Positions 6,664 to 14,834 of a stretch of 20,377 nucleotides of DNA are shown piece by piece; position 1 is the stretch's first letter, and the number at the start of each line of letters is the position of its first letter. The position numbers and the translations under genes are program-made. Under the pieces are notes generated by a model. That model had not been told where the DNA came from, did not search any database, and saw only the letters and a program-made list of their open reading frames with translations. The DNA comes from a virus: positions 1 through 20,377 of the IMG/VR virus record IMGVR_UViG_3300035034_001368; one strand, 5' to 3'.

Positions 6664-8535
6664 TTATTGTGTTTTACAATGAATATTATTGACGTAAAGT
6701 TCTACTTTGTCAATAGTTTTAGACACTATTGTGTTGATTTTTATAGTGTTTAAATCATTAGAGTCCAGATATTCTAACATATCTGAAACTATATGTCTTA
6801 TTTCTGTATCTAAATCTTTATCGATGCCATCTTCTGAGTCTAACAAACCAAAGGTTAGCCTCTCCATTCCATAGTCCCCTAGTAGCCTGTGTGCCTTTAA
6901 TACTAGCCTATTAGTCGATGTATCATTAACAATTAGTAGTCTAAGTTCTTTCTCTAAATTGTCTTTTGTGTTCTTGGGGGCAGTATTCTGTTTTGCAGCA
7001 TTGCCAGCACCTTTTTTCTTGTTGGTCTTTTGCTTAGGATTGCCACCTTTACTGGTAGTAGTCTTCTTTCCGGTATTAGGCTTCTTAGCAGTAGAACCAC
7101 TGGCTGCAGGCTTTGGAGCTGCTTTAGCTACTTTAATAGCATTGGCTGTTTCTATTTCGCTTATCTTTCTAGCCTTCTCAATTTCGAGCTCATCCATTTT
7201 CTTGGTTTCTATGTAGGCTAATAGGCCCTCAAGCTCTTCTTCCGTAAGGTTCTCTTTACCTAACTCTTCTCTTGCTTCGGCTAGAGTTAGTAGGCCAGCA
7301 TTTGCTTTATTGATAACATGATTCTCTTTAAGAACCATCTCTTCTGTACTAACGTTACGTAGTCTTAAAAAGACTCTATCTTCATCACTTATTTCATATG
7401 CAGCACTATACTTGCCTGACTCTAGCAATAGTTCATCGAAGATTTCCCTTGTTACTGTTTCTTCAACCTCAATTTGGTAGTCGATAACTGAGTCTGCCAG
7501 TGATGCAGAAAGGACTTCACCAGTCGCTCTACCAGTAGTATCTCCGTCTCCAAAGTCTATACCAGACATACCGAGCCCAGCATATACACGTTTTTTGAAG
7601 TGTGTTAGGTATGCCTCTACTCTAAGCGCAAGTGATTCTGCACCCACCGCATTAACGTTTACTCTTTCTGAGGTTACTAGGCCGCCATTATCTTCAATAT
7701 TCTCTAACAGATGTGTGGCTGCTGCTACTTCTGATTGTCCATTAGGTAATGATTGTGCTGGATGCTTTTCAGTACCAACCTGAACATGTATTATTGGAAA
7801 TAAGGACTTATATATAAGTGTCTCTACAGACTCTTCTATTCTTCTTAGAGCCAAGATATCATCTTTGACAGCCTCAAGTGGTGGAGTCCCCATCTTCATA
7901 CCGGTACGCTTATTGTATGAAAGATGTATTACATTCTCTTCTGGAAATTCTCTATACTTAGTGCCAGTAATATACTGTCTATACCTTGTAGCCTCAGCCG
8001 AATCATTAATCCTTGTCTGTACTGTTTCTGGAGGTAGCACGAAATATGCTGCTACTGGGTCAACATCCTTTCTATTTCTATATCTCCTAGTAAGACCAGA
8101 AGAGGCATCTTTTTTACGAGCTTTAGCTATGTAAGCATTGTGGTAGGAAATCAGGTTTTGAGCAATCTCTCTTAGGAAATTTCTAAATGGTGTTTTACCT
8201 ATATACTCAATCTCATTAACCCTTTGCTTGACGTATTCTAGATTCTCTGGGTTTTTTGACGTAATAGTAAAACCCTGCTTGAACATAAGAGTTTTCTTTT
8301 TCTGGAATGTTCGGGCTACCAATGACTCAGTATCTATTATGCGCCCATATTCATATAGGTCATATTCATGGTCATGATATTGCTGACTATTATATCTGCC
8401 ATGCCCAGCAAAGAAAGATAGGGTAGGATTACTAACCTTATCCTTTCTTATTTTTACAGTTCTTATTGCATCATTAATGTCTGCAGAAGAACTGATTGCT
8501 TTGTAATTGGTCTTATGTATTATGTCAAATTCCAT
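6664..8535 (-). CDS. Portal protein with extended lysine-rich C-terminal region
   Basis: The 623-residue protein forms the dodecameric ring at the capsid vertex through which DNA is packaged. Typical portal segments are visible. There is an N-terminal region with KKKTLMFKQGFTI. A wing/crown-proximal part reads YFVLPPETVQTRIND and YREFPEENVIHLSYN. A long helix and catalytic-like loop follow (GTPPLEAVKDDILALRRIEE). A tunnel-loop and stem-type region is FKKRVYAGLGMSGIDFGDG, and LTLAEAREELG is also portal-like. After about residue 465 a Lys/Ala/Asn/Thr linker of some 60 residues leads to a small acidic helical C-terminal domain (about 526-623). That tail is not part of the usual portal core. The start codon overlaps the stop of the upstream gene as TAATG, and the protease gene follows after 14 bases. 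Confidence 0.9.
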   Translation of the reverse strand: MEFDIIHKTNYKAISSSADINDAIRTVKIRKDKVSNPTLSFFAGHGRYNSQQYHDHEYDLYEYGRIIDTESLVARTFQKKKTLMFKQGFTITSKNPENLEYVKQRVNEIEYIGKTPFRNFLREIAQNLISYHNAYIAKARKKDASSGLTRRYRNRKDVDPVAAYFVLPPETVQTRINDSAEATRYRQYITGTKYREFPEENVIHLSYNKRTGMKMGTPPLEAVKDDILALRRIEESVETLIYKSLFPIIHVQVGTEKHPAQSLPNGQSEVAAATHLLENIEDNGGLVTSERVNVNAVGAESLALRVEAYLTHFKKRVYAGLGMSGIDFGDGDTTGRATGEVLSASLADSVIDYQIEVEETVTREIFDELLLESGKYSAAYEISDEDRVFLRLRNVSTEEMVLKENHVINKANAGLLTLAEAREELGKENLTEEELEGLLAYIETKKMDELEIEKARKISEIETANAIKVAKAAPKPAASGSTAKKPNTGKKTTTSKGGNPKQKTNKKKGAGNAAKQNTAPKNTKDNLEKELRLLIVNDTSTNRLVLKAHRLLGDYGMERLTFGLLDSEDGIDKDLDTEIRHIVSDMLEYLDSNDLNTIKINTIVSKTIDKVELYVNNIHCKTQ

Positions 8536-10493
8536 TATTCTTTCTCTTTATTAATAAAGTTTAGTGACTCTTCGAGGTCCTCTATTGTACCACATTTGAG
8601 ACTTATTGAGCTATTCGCATTATCTGAAGACAGTCCACTAATTTTGTTATTGGAAGTAGATACTATATTGCCGCTAAGACCACTTGTTGCTGTAGCCTGT
8701 ATTCCTGCTGTTGTTGTAGTCTGTATTCCTGCTGTTGTTGTAGTCTGTATTCCTGCTCCTGTTTCATCTAACTCTTGATCCGGTAATGTGTTAGGATTTA
8801 ACTTAAAGTTCTCATCTATATCTGCTGAGACTGCGTCTTCTGTATCTGTATTGAAGGATATTACCTCATTAATGATATTAATTATATCACTATTATAATT
8901 AGTGTCAGACTGTCCGTACAGTAAAAGTTGTGTATTTTCAGCTATCTGAACATCGTCAACCGGAGTTCTTGGTCTCAAATTCGTTCTTGGGTCTAGACCT
9001 TCCCCTATTAGAGCGTCTTCTGCTAATACTATACCATCCTCTAGAACTTTATCAAAACTAGCATTTTTAATAAAATCACTTATTTCACAGTTAAATAGAC
9101 TCAATGCATTTGGAGCTGGAGTTGAATCTTCTTTTAACAGAATGCCTAAGTCTCCATCTTCGGAGCCAACTATTGTTGCAGTACCACTATATGCATCCTC
9201 TAAGACTGCGGCAATATCATCTGCAGAAAAGGGCTGTGCATTTGTCTTAAGCTCTTCTTCTAAGTCTGGGGCATCTCTCTGTACTTTGCACATCTCATCA
9301 AGTGCTATATTTAAGGACTTCCTGCTTATGATGGATCTAACTAGATTTATTAACTGTACCAGTTCTACAACATCCTTAATCTTATCCTTCATTCCAGTAC
9401 CATTTCTATCTCCCTCACAGGACATAAATAGTGTTAGGGACTCTAAATCTAGCATTGTACCATTTAAGGATTCCATTGCCTCAGAGGATTTTGTCTTAAG
9501 CAATTCAAAGGATGCAGCTAAATTGCTTGTATTCAATGCATCTCTGTTCTGGAAGTCTCTTAATGTTTTGGATGTGACATTGAGGTTTTCATTAAACTTG
9601 TCTAGATAACCTTCTTCCGGAGTTACTACTGCACCCTGTAGGGTTTCGCCAGTCTCTTCGTTGAATGTCTCTGGTCCTCTACGTTGCTGCAGATTAATCA
9701 ATGAAAGCTGCTCTTGGGTTAAGGCCTCTCTAAGGTTGTTCTGTGTTGGCAGTTGATCAATTATTAAAGATAAGCTATCTATAATACAGCCTATTGGTGC
9801 AAGTGCCCAACCTAATACAGATGACACCCAATCAAGTAATGCTCCTATGATTGCTCCTATTATGGCATTTATGAATCCTAGTAATGAGAATCCATTTATA
9901 TTTATACCGGTTAAAATTTTGATTAAGAGGGCTAATAGCAGGCTCAGTAATCTTATTAAGTCTGGTATACATATAAATGAAAGCATGTAAGCTAGGTGAC
10001 ATATGCTTGGATCTAGTGCTTCACCAAGACCCCTAAACTGACTAAGGAAGGAGTCTATTTGACTTAGCCAATCTTCCAAGTCTGTCATTGAGTTTTCCCA
10101 AATATTATCAATACTGAATTCTGGAAAATCATCCCATCCACAGTCTATACATTCTTCTCCAGCTAACTTTCTAAGTGCATTCGTAATGTCATTCAATACA
10201 AATTCTGGTTCTTCTTCTACCTTGACTGTGGTAGTTAAGTCTTCTTGCTGTTTTGCTCTAAGACTGTATTTTCTATCAATATTCGAATTATTGCCATCCC
10301 CAAGTGCTATTAGCGCATCTTCCATTTGGTCTACGCCGCTTTGTGCTTCTGAGTAAATGGCAATAGGAATCTGTGTCATACAGTTATTGTCTGACAGTGC
10401 CTTGGAAAAAGCGTCTATAATCTTTTGTGCATGAAGTAATGCTTCATTCACTCCGACGTTTTCTTCTATAGCTGTAGGTACAAATTCTGCCAT
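8535..10493 (-). CDS. Large hydrophobic-core protein upstream of the portal, probable virion protein
   Basis: The 652-residue protein has no family I recognise. Residues 164-246 are strongly hydrophobic, with at least two or three possible membrane or buried helices (IRLLSLLLALLIKILTG, LGFINAIIGAIIGALLDW, then WALAPIGCIIDSLSLII). The N-terminal part is acidic and helical and holds a CxxC (Cys115, Cys118). The middle reads like a long helical region rich in Leu, Asn and Glu. Near the C-terminus a short repeat, AGIQTTTT, occurs in tandem, encoded by a 24-base DNA repeat. The start overlaps the preceding stop (TAATG) and its own stop overlaps the portal start in the same way. Position between terminase and portal suggests a virion or neck protein. 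A hydrophobic protein here might be an internal or DNA-ejection protein, which is inference. Confidence 0.82.
   Translation of the reverse strand: MAEFVPTAIEENVGVNEALLHAQKIIDAFSKALSDNNCMTQIPIAIYSEAQSGVDQMEDALIALGDGNNSNIDRKYSLRAKQQEDLTTTVKVEEEPEFVLNDITNALRKLAGEECIDCGWDDFPEFSIDNIWENSMTDLEDWLSQIDSFLSQFRGLGEALDPSICHLAYMLSFICIPDLIRLLSLLLALLIKILTGININGFSLLGFINAIIGAIIGALLDWVSSVLGWALAPIGCIIDSLSLIIDQLPTQNNLREALTQEQLSLINLQQRRGPETFNEETGETLQGAVVTPEEGYLDKFNENLNVTSKTLRDFQNRDALNTSNLAASFELLKTKSSEAMESLNGTMLDLESLTLFMSCEGDRNGTGMKDKIKDVVELVQLINLVRSIISRKSLNIALDEMCKVQRDAPDLEEELKTNAQPFSADDIAAVLEDAYSGTATIVGSEDGDLGILLKEDSTPAPNALSLFNCEISDFIKNASFDKVLEDGIVLAEDALIGEGLDPRTNLRPRTPVDDVQIAENTQLLLYGQSDTNYNSDIINIINEVISFNTDTEDAVSADIDENFKLNPNTLPDQELDETGAGIQTTTTAGIQTTTTAGIQATATSGLSGNIVSTSNNKISGLSSDNANSSISLKCGTIEDLEESLNFINKEKE
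8701..8748. repeat. 24-base tandem repeat, two exact copies plus degenerate flanks
   Basis: The unit ATTCCTGCTGTTGTTGTAGT followed by CTGT occurs at 8701-8724 and again at 8725-8748. Related partial copies lie on both sides (8687-8700 and 8749-8756). On the minus strand it encodes the eight-residue unit GIQTTTTA, with a diverged GIQATATS copy. It preserves the frame, so copy number can vary without breaking the gene. Confidence 0.9.
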
Positions 10494-11089
10494 TATATTG
10501 CTGCCTTAATAAGAGACTTGGCTATTGGTGTAATAGTTGGCTTTAGTAATACTGGTATTATTTGAGCTCTTCTTGCAGTAGGAGTCATTAGGTCTCCAAT
10601 AGATGCAAAGCTTACTTGATTAATATAATTTCCTATTAAGTTAGAAATTGCTCCAGTAGTATTTAATATTTGAGAAGGTGGAATCTCTGCAGGCCACAGT
10701 AACTCAGATGCGTTAATTGCTGGTGCTGACTGTATGCCTGGAAATACGTGAAGAGGCTGTGTTGTACCTATCGACATTTGGGCAGAAGGCAAGGATACGC
10801 TGCCAGGAAAAGAGCCTCCCCCAGGAACTGGGTGAGTGTGGGCAACTACTTCTTGTGGCAGTAAGTGAGTGTGTGGAGTTAACTCATGCGTATGTACATT
10901 AAGCTGATTGCCTAATTCAATAAGGCGCTGTTCAGTTTTTGTGCCCCATTTTAGCCACAGATTATCATGCTTAATTTGGTCAGGAATAGAGGTAAAGTCC
11001 TCTGCAGCATATTTATATATCTGCATATAAAGTTCAGCCTTTTCCTTTTCCATACGAGCAGAGTGAGATCGGTCATTAAAAATCGTCAT
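10493..11089 (-). CDS. Uncharacterised virion-type protein with three His-x-His motifs
   Basis: The protein has 198 residues. The N-terminal 60 residues are helical and charged (ARMEKEKAELYMQIYKYAAE). Residues 66-86 carry three HTH motifs (His66/68, 73/75 and 84/86) in a Pro-rich context, followed by a Gly/Pro/Ser-rich segment. The C-terminus is basic and hydrophobic (RRAQIIPVLLKPTITPIAKSLIKAAI). Paired His-x-His motifs bind metal in phage spike and tail-fibre proteins such as P2 gpV and T4 gp12, where they lie along a trimer axis. A similar role is possible, but the position between terminase and portal is unusual for a spike. The stop overlaps the next start as TAATG. The function is otherwise unknown. 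Confidence 0.82.
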   Translation of the reverse strand: MTIFNDRSHSARMEKEKAELYMQIYKYAAEDFTSIPDQIKHDNLWLKWGTKTEQRLIELGNQLNVHTHELTPHTHLLPQEVVAHTHPVPGGGSFPGSVSLPSAQMSIGTTQPLHVFPGIQSAPAINASELLWPAEIPPSQILNTTGAISNLIGNYINQVSFASIGDLMTPTARRAQIIPVLLKPTITPIAKSLIKAAI

Positions 11090-11091
11090 TA

Positions 11092-11376
11092 TTAAACTTT
11101 AATATCTTTAATTATCTCTGTAGCTTTTTCCTTGCCACCTGCTCTCACAATCTTTAGACACTCCTTGTACATATTGAATGTTATAAATCCATCGTCCTTA
11201 GTATCGCTCAAATCTCCAAAAACAGCTTCTATAGATTTCTGCAAATCAGGACTCTTTTGCTTATCTACCCTGACTTTGATTTCTTCCAGATGAGGCTCAA
11301 GAGTATCTTGTGCTTCTCTGAGTCCCTTTATTATCTTCTCTGCTCGATCCCTATACTCTTCGGTACCATTAATCAT
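11092..11376 (-). CDS. Small helical protein of unknown function
   Basis: The protein has 94 residues and starts at 11376 after AGGGGGT. It is almost entirely charged and predicted helical (EEYRDRAEKIIKGLREAQDT, then LEEIKVRVDKQ). There is a central turn, DTKDDGFITF, that looks like a degenerate EF-hand loop but lacks the usual acidic residues at positions 3 and 12. There is no Cys, no membrane segment and no signal peptide. It sits between the 144-residue structural gene and the His-x-His gene with only a few bases on each side, so it belongs to the packaging/head operon. It could be a small assembly or head-completion factor, but the sequence does not show which. Confidence 0.78.
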   Translation of the reverse strand: MINGTEEYRDRAEKIIKGLREAQDTLEPHLEEIKVRVDKQKSPDLQKSIEAVFGDLSDTKDDGFITFNMYKECLKIVRAGGKEKATEIIKDIKV

Positions 11377-11384
11377 AGGACCCC

Positions 11385-11819
11385 CTATTCGAATTCTATT
11401 TCAATATTTACATTTAAAACTTCATTAACGGGAGTCTTTGAGCTTAACAATACATATATAGGTATAAATTCACCAGCAGTAGGATTGTTTACTCTATAGC
11501 TGTTGAAATCTGGAATCACAGTAAAACTATCCGAAGTAGGTTCTACATCAGACATAATGGTTTTAATAGAATATAAGTCTTCTAAGTCTTCACCATGGAA
11601 TTTTACCTGAACATAGCTCAGTGTTTCTCCTGGAGCCACAACCATATAGTATTTCCTTACTACTTGTTGAAAAGGTTGAACGCTTAAGAAGTGATTTGGA
11701 ATTGAACTTATCTCCAACAGGTCTTCTGTTAGAGGGTCAAAATAGCAGACACCAACAGGCCCTGATACTGTGCCAGCTGTAATCGTTACTGTATTAACCG
11801 GATTTGCTATAGTTGCCAT
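11385..11819 (-). CDS. Beta-rich hypothetical structural protein directly after terL
   Basis: The 144-residue protein has a start that shares bases with the terminase stop (TAATG). It opens with an alternating Thr/Val pattern (NPVNTVTITAGTVSGPVGV), continues with short beta-prone segments (YYMVVAPGETLSYVQVKFHG) and ends EVLNVNIEIEFE. The whole protein resembles a single beta-sandwich domain without catalytic residues. Such proteins near terminase and portal genes are often head decoration, head-tail connector or neck proteins. No family is recognised, so the structural role is inferred from composition and place. Confidence 0.8.
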   Translation of the reverse strand: MATIANPVNTVTITAGTVSGPVGVCYFDPLTEDLLEISSIPNHFLSVQPFQQVVRKYYMVVAPGETLSYVQVKFHGEDLEDLYSIKTIMSDVEPTSDSFTVIPDFNSYRVNNPTAGEFIPIYVLLSSKTPVNEVLNVNIEIEFE

Positions 11820-13897
11820 TAAAAACTAGCTCTCCCCTTAGGACCATTGACTTTATTACTCTTAGGCCCCTGTTTAATATATCCATCTGGGCCAACATTC
11901 TGTAGCGTATTTCTATAAGCACGAAGCTCAGGTTCACCAAACCCTTTTATTCTGCTTCCACTACCGCCAAAACTAGCTCTATTATAACCATTAATACGGT
12001 TTTTGAACAGGGCTGATCCGCGTCTTTGTTGAGGAGAAGTGCTTAAATCTGCAAATAAATTGTTATTTGCTGGCTCAAATGGGTCACCAAGCTCTTGCTT
12101 GACTCCATCCCTAGTCTCTCTAGACACCAAATGTATTATGTCTTCAGCATACTGAATATTGAGAAATTCTGAATATTCCATAGAGAATCCCAGTACGGCT
12201 AGCATGAAAGCATCTAAATCATGGTCACCTACCTTGGGCTCTTCTGCTGCAAAGGACGGTTTTCCAGTAGGCGACCTGCCCTTAATAATATAGTTATGCA
12301 TCTGCGCTATTAGGTCCTTGTCGAAAACTTCATCTAATATGTAAGCCTCTCTTTCTAAGAACCTTACCGCATTTTCAACCATATAAACCTTACAATCTTT
12401 CTTCAACATTTCTCCGCCATTCTTATCCATGACTTCTATTTTTGAAGAGAAGTTAATGCCGATTACATTAGTTAGCTTAAGGTCTGGATGCTTAGGGTCT
12501 AGTTTTCCATATTGGTCCATAGCATACTGTTTAATAAACTGTATTTGTGAGGTACCAAATCCTTCGTCAACATATATGTGGTCAAACACGTACTCTCTAT
12601 TCAGCTTAATAATCTTATCTACTGCTTCTACTTGAGACCAGCCCTCTTTTGAGACTGTTTCTTTTCTTGCCACAAAGAACTTCTTGTTGACCTTATCAAA
12701 GGCTACAACCTGTATCCTTGTGCCGACAGCATCATCATTCCAGTCACAACCCATTATTACGATATACCTATCTCTATTTTCTAGAACGTCATCTCTTTGA
12801 GCCTGCGACATATCTTTGTTTATACATCTGTCGATATAGTATGTTTGGAATACACCCATTTCTGATGCACCAAACTCACCCATAACTTCTTGTACATAAC
12901 CAACATCTGTTAGCTGACTTTTAAGGTCTTTATCAAGTGCGTCCGAATAGTGGGGTAGTACAAAAGTAGGGAAGTGGAATTTTTTATACTCTTCAATTTG
13001 CTCCAACCTATGCAATGTCTTTTTGCCATCTGGAGTAGATGCTACCCACAGTTCTGTATCTGGCTTGTCAGCAAGAATAGCTAGGATAGAGTTAAAGTCA
13101 GCATCTGACATATAGTCTACTTCATCCAGAACAATTAGGTCGGCAGATTGACCCCTTACAGAAGTTGCACCAGATGCACCAGTCGTAAAACCTCTAATCC
13201 TAGAGCCGTTAGAAAAGGTCATCATGATATTTGGAGACTTAACATCTTTTGTTATTATCTCAGATGCTACGCCCCAAGAAGGGTCTAGCTTATGAACAAA
13301 TTCTCTTATCTGTATTATCAGTTCTTCTGCTTGAACTTCATAAGGAGTTACAATAAGCACCTTGTGATCTTTGTTTGTTAAGACTCTGTGTAGAATATTT
13401 AGTGCAAAAGAGTATGTTTTGCCTGTACGTCTACCGCAGCGATAAGCCTTACGCCTAGCAGTACAACGAACCATTTGCTCTTGATACCATCTTGTAGTAA
13501 ATATTCTATTCAAGGGGATTGTGTCGGTGTCGATATTTTCTTCTGCCCACGCATATGGATTTGCAATCTGCTCAAATTTATTTAGCTCATCTTCTGAAAA
13601 CATATGCCTTACATCTTTTGGAACTATAGTATCCACAGATGCGAGCCCTTCACATTTTATAACTATCTTACCATGTTCTTTAAGCTGTTTATTTTGGCAG
13701 GTACCACACATACCACTAACGGCTTCACCAGAAAACTGTTTAAGCTTTATAGCTGCTTCTTCTGTAAGTCTGCCGTTCTCATCTACGTCGAATATAGGAA
13801 CGTCAGGATACTTATGTTTTAAGTATTGTCTCCAGGGAATCTGGTTAAGTGGAGTTTTACCCCATTCAACCTCTTCTACTAAGTTAATTTTTTCCAT
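11819..13897 (-). CDS. terL: Terminase large subunit (packaging ATPase and nuclease)
   Basis: The 692-residue protein docks on the portal, translocates DNA by ATP hydrolysis and cuts it at the end of packaging. The ATPase half has Walker A at residues 154-161 (CGRRTGKT), Walker B at 254-259 (LIVLDE) and motif III at about 286-290 (ASTPD). The RNase H-like nuclease half shows its acidic residues in CDWND (Asp385), VDEGFG (Asp444/Glu445) and VGDHDLDAF (Asp558-562). An unusual extension of about 130 residues precedes the ATPase core. It contains C64-x2-C67 and C82 around a basic loop, possibly a metal site with a fourth ligand not obvious. The C-terminus ends in a basic Gly/Asn/Arg-rich tail of about 60 residues. 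The gene overlaps both neighbours as TAATG. Confidence 0.97.
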   Translation of the reverse strand: MEKINLVEEVEWGKTPLNQIPWRQYLKHKYPDVPIFDVDENGRLTEEAAIKLKQFSGEAVSGMCGTCQNKQLKEHGKIVIKCEGLASVDTIVPKDVRHMFSEDELNKFEQIANPYAWAEENIDTDTIPLNRIFTTRWYQEQMVRCTARRKAYRCGRRTGKTYSFALNILHRVLTNKDHKVLIVTPYEVQAEELIIQIREFVHKLDPSWGVASEIITKDVKSPNIMMTFSNGSRIRGFTTGASGATSVRGQSADLIVLDEVDYMSDADFNSILAILADKPDTELWVASTPDGKKTLHRLEQIEEYKKFHFPTFVLPHYSDALDKDLKSQLTDVGYVQEVMGEFGASEMGVFQTYYIDRCINKDMSQAQRDDVLENRDRYIVIMGCDWNDDAVGTRIQVVAFDKVNKKFFVARKETVSKEGWSQVEAVDKIIKLNREYVFDHIYVDEGFGTSQIQFIKQYAMDQYGKLDPKHPDLKLTNVIGINFSSKIEVMDKNGGEMLKKDCKVYMVENAVRFLEREAYILDEVFDKDLIAQMHNYIIKGRSPTGKPSFAAEEPKVGDHDLDAFMLAVLGFSMEYSEFLNIQYAEDIIHLVSRETRDGVKQELGDPFEPANNNLFADLSTSPQQRRGSALFKNRINGYNRASFGGSGSRIKGFGEPELRAYRNTLQNVGPDGYIKQGPKSNKVNGPKGRASF

Positions 13898-14832
13898 TAC
13901 ATAAGTCCTTTCATTATCATTGCTTCGTTGCCCATTATTTGCCCACGATCATTTAGTGCACTCTTACTTAAGGCATTCATTGTTCTCATTCTCTGAGTCC
14001 TTTCTCTTGCAAAATTTAACTGTGTACCACTGTGACTAGCATCAAATTGCATATCTGGCATCTTAACATCATGAGCTATTTCTCTGACCCAATTATTAGA
14101 TTTTGTCATAGCTTGCATTGTAGTTGCAATACCATGTGCAGCTAAAGCACCTGTTGCTGCACCAACAAGACCTGTGGTTACACCTAGTGCACCTTTCATT
14201 AGCATATTGTTCTTCATCTTGGCACCAGCAGCAAAGCCTATGTTAGAACCAACTCTCCATCCATATTCAATACCTATTTGTGGAGCAACAAAATCTGTAA
14301 GGAAATCAGTTGGAGTTCCTCCGGTGGCTAGAGTGTGTCCAAGAAAACCTATGGTAGATGCTGAAGTAAGGAAGTTCATACCTTTTGCGAATTTACTAGA
14401 CTTAACCCTTCCACGCTTGTCTCTTATTGCATTACCCTTATGGTCTCTTTTTATAACTGAATCCTTTTGGGCTCTTGATATAAAACCCATTGAATTAAGC
14501 AATGTCGTCCTATTAGCACCTGTGCCTCCAGTTGCAAATGCAAAGCCTCTTGCAAGATGGTCTGATGCTGTAGCCTTAGCCCATGCGTTTTTACTAATAT
14601 TATATCCACCACTAGCGATTGATGCTACACTACCTTGGTACGGATTATATACTTTCTCCCACCTTGAACTCCTGAACCTATCTGGATATTTTGCAAGGAA
14701 ATCCTGATGTCTGCCAAACTTACCTGTTGCAGCTTTTTGTGCTGCAGCTTCTTGTTTTCTGATTTTTTGCCACTTTGTTCGCTCTACTTTTTCAACTTTG
14801 CGAACATTGGGATCATCATATATTGATGCCAT
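13897..14832 (-). CDS. Gly/Ala-rich hydrophobic protein, possible internal virion or ejection protein
   Basis: The 311-residue protein belongs to no family I can name with certainty. The first 60 residues are very basic and helical (KVERTKWQKIRKQEAAAQKA). The middle has two Gly/Ala-rich hydrophobic stretches, at about residues 152-170 (NFLTSASTIGFLGHTLATGG) and 212-238 (GVTTGLVGAATGALAAHGI), with small-residue spacing like membrane-inserting helices. The C-terminus has a basic helix and the ending ALNDRGQIMGNEAMIMKGLM. Basic ends with glycine-zipper-type helices suit a protein carried inside the head that enters the host envelope during DNA delivery. The exonuclease-domain protein encoded just upstream has a similar hydrophobic helix near its C-terminus. 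The role is inferred. Confidence 0.82.
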   Translation of the reverse strand: MASIYDDPNVRKVEKVERTKWQKIRKQEAAAQKAATGKFGRHQDFLAKYPDRFRSSRWEKVYNPYQGSVASIASGGYNISKNAWAKATASDHLARGFAFATGGTGANRTTLLNSMGFISRAQKDSVIKRDHKGNAIRDKRGRVKSSKFAKGMNFLTSASTIGFLGHTLATGGTPTDFLTDFVAPQIGIEYGWRVGSNIGFAAGAKMKNNMLMKGALGVTTGLVGAATGALAAHGIATTMQAMTKSNNWVREIAHDVKMPDMQFDASHSGTQLNFARERTQRMRTMNALSKSALNDRGQIMGNEAMIMKGLM

Positions 14833-14834
14833 AC

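Noticed and set aside
9142-9609. Plus-strand open frame of 155 codons
   Set aside because: It is antisense to the 652-residue gene and has no plus-strand partners; a shadow frame.
9898-11017. Further TATAAATA copies at 9898-9905 and about 11010-11017 on the minus strand
   Set aside because: Both are deep inside coding sequence. One or two chance copies per strand are expected in 20 kb of DNA this rich in A+T.
11160-11220. EF-hand calcium site in the 94-residue protein
   Set aside because: DTKDDGFITFNM has Gly and Ile at the expected places but Lys at position 3 and Met at position 12, so Ca2+ binding is not supported.
14174-14707. Plus-strand open frame of 177 codons
   Set aside because: It lies wholly opposite the 311-residue gene, has no ribosome-binding site or neighbour on its strand, and its sequence is a by-product of the real gene's codon pattern.
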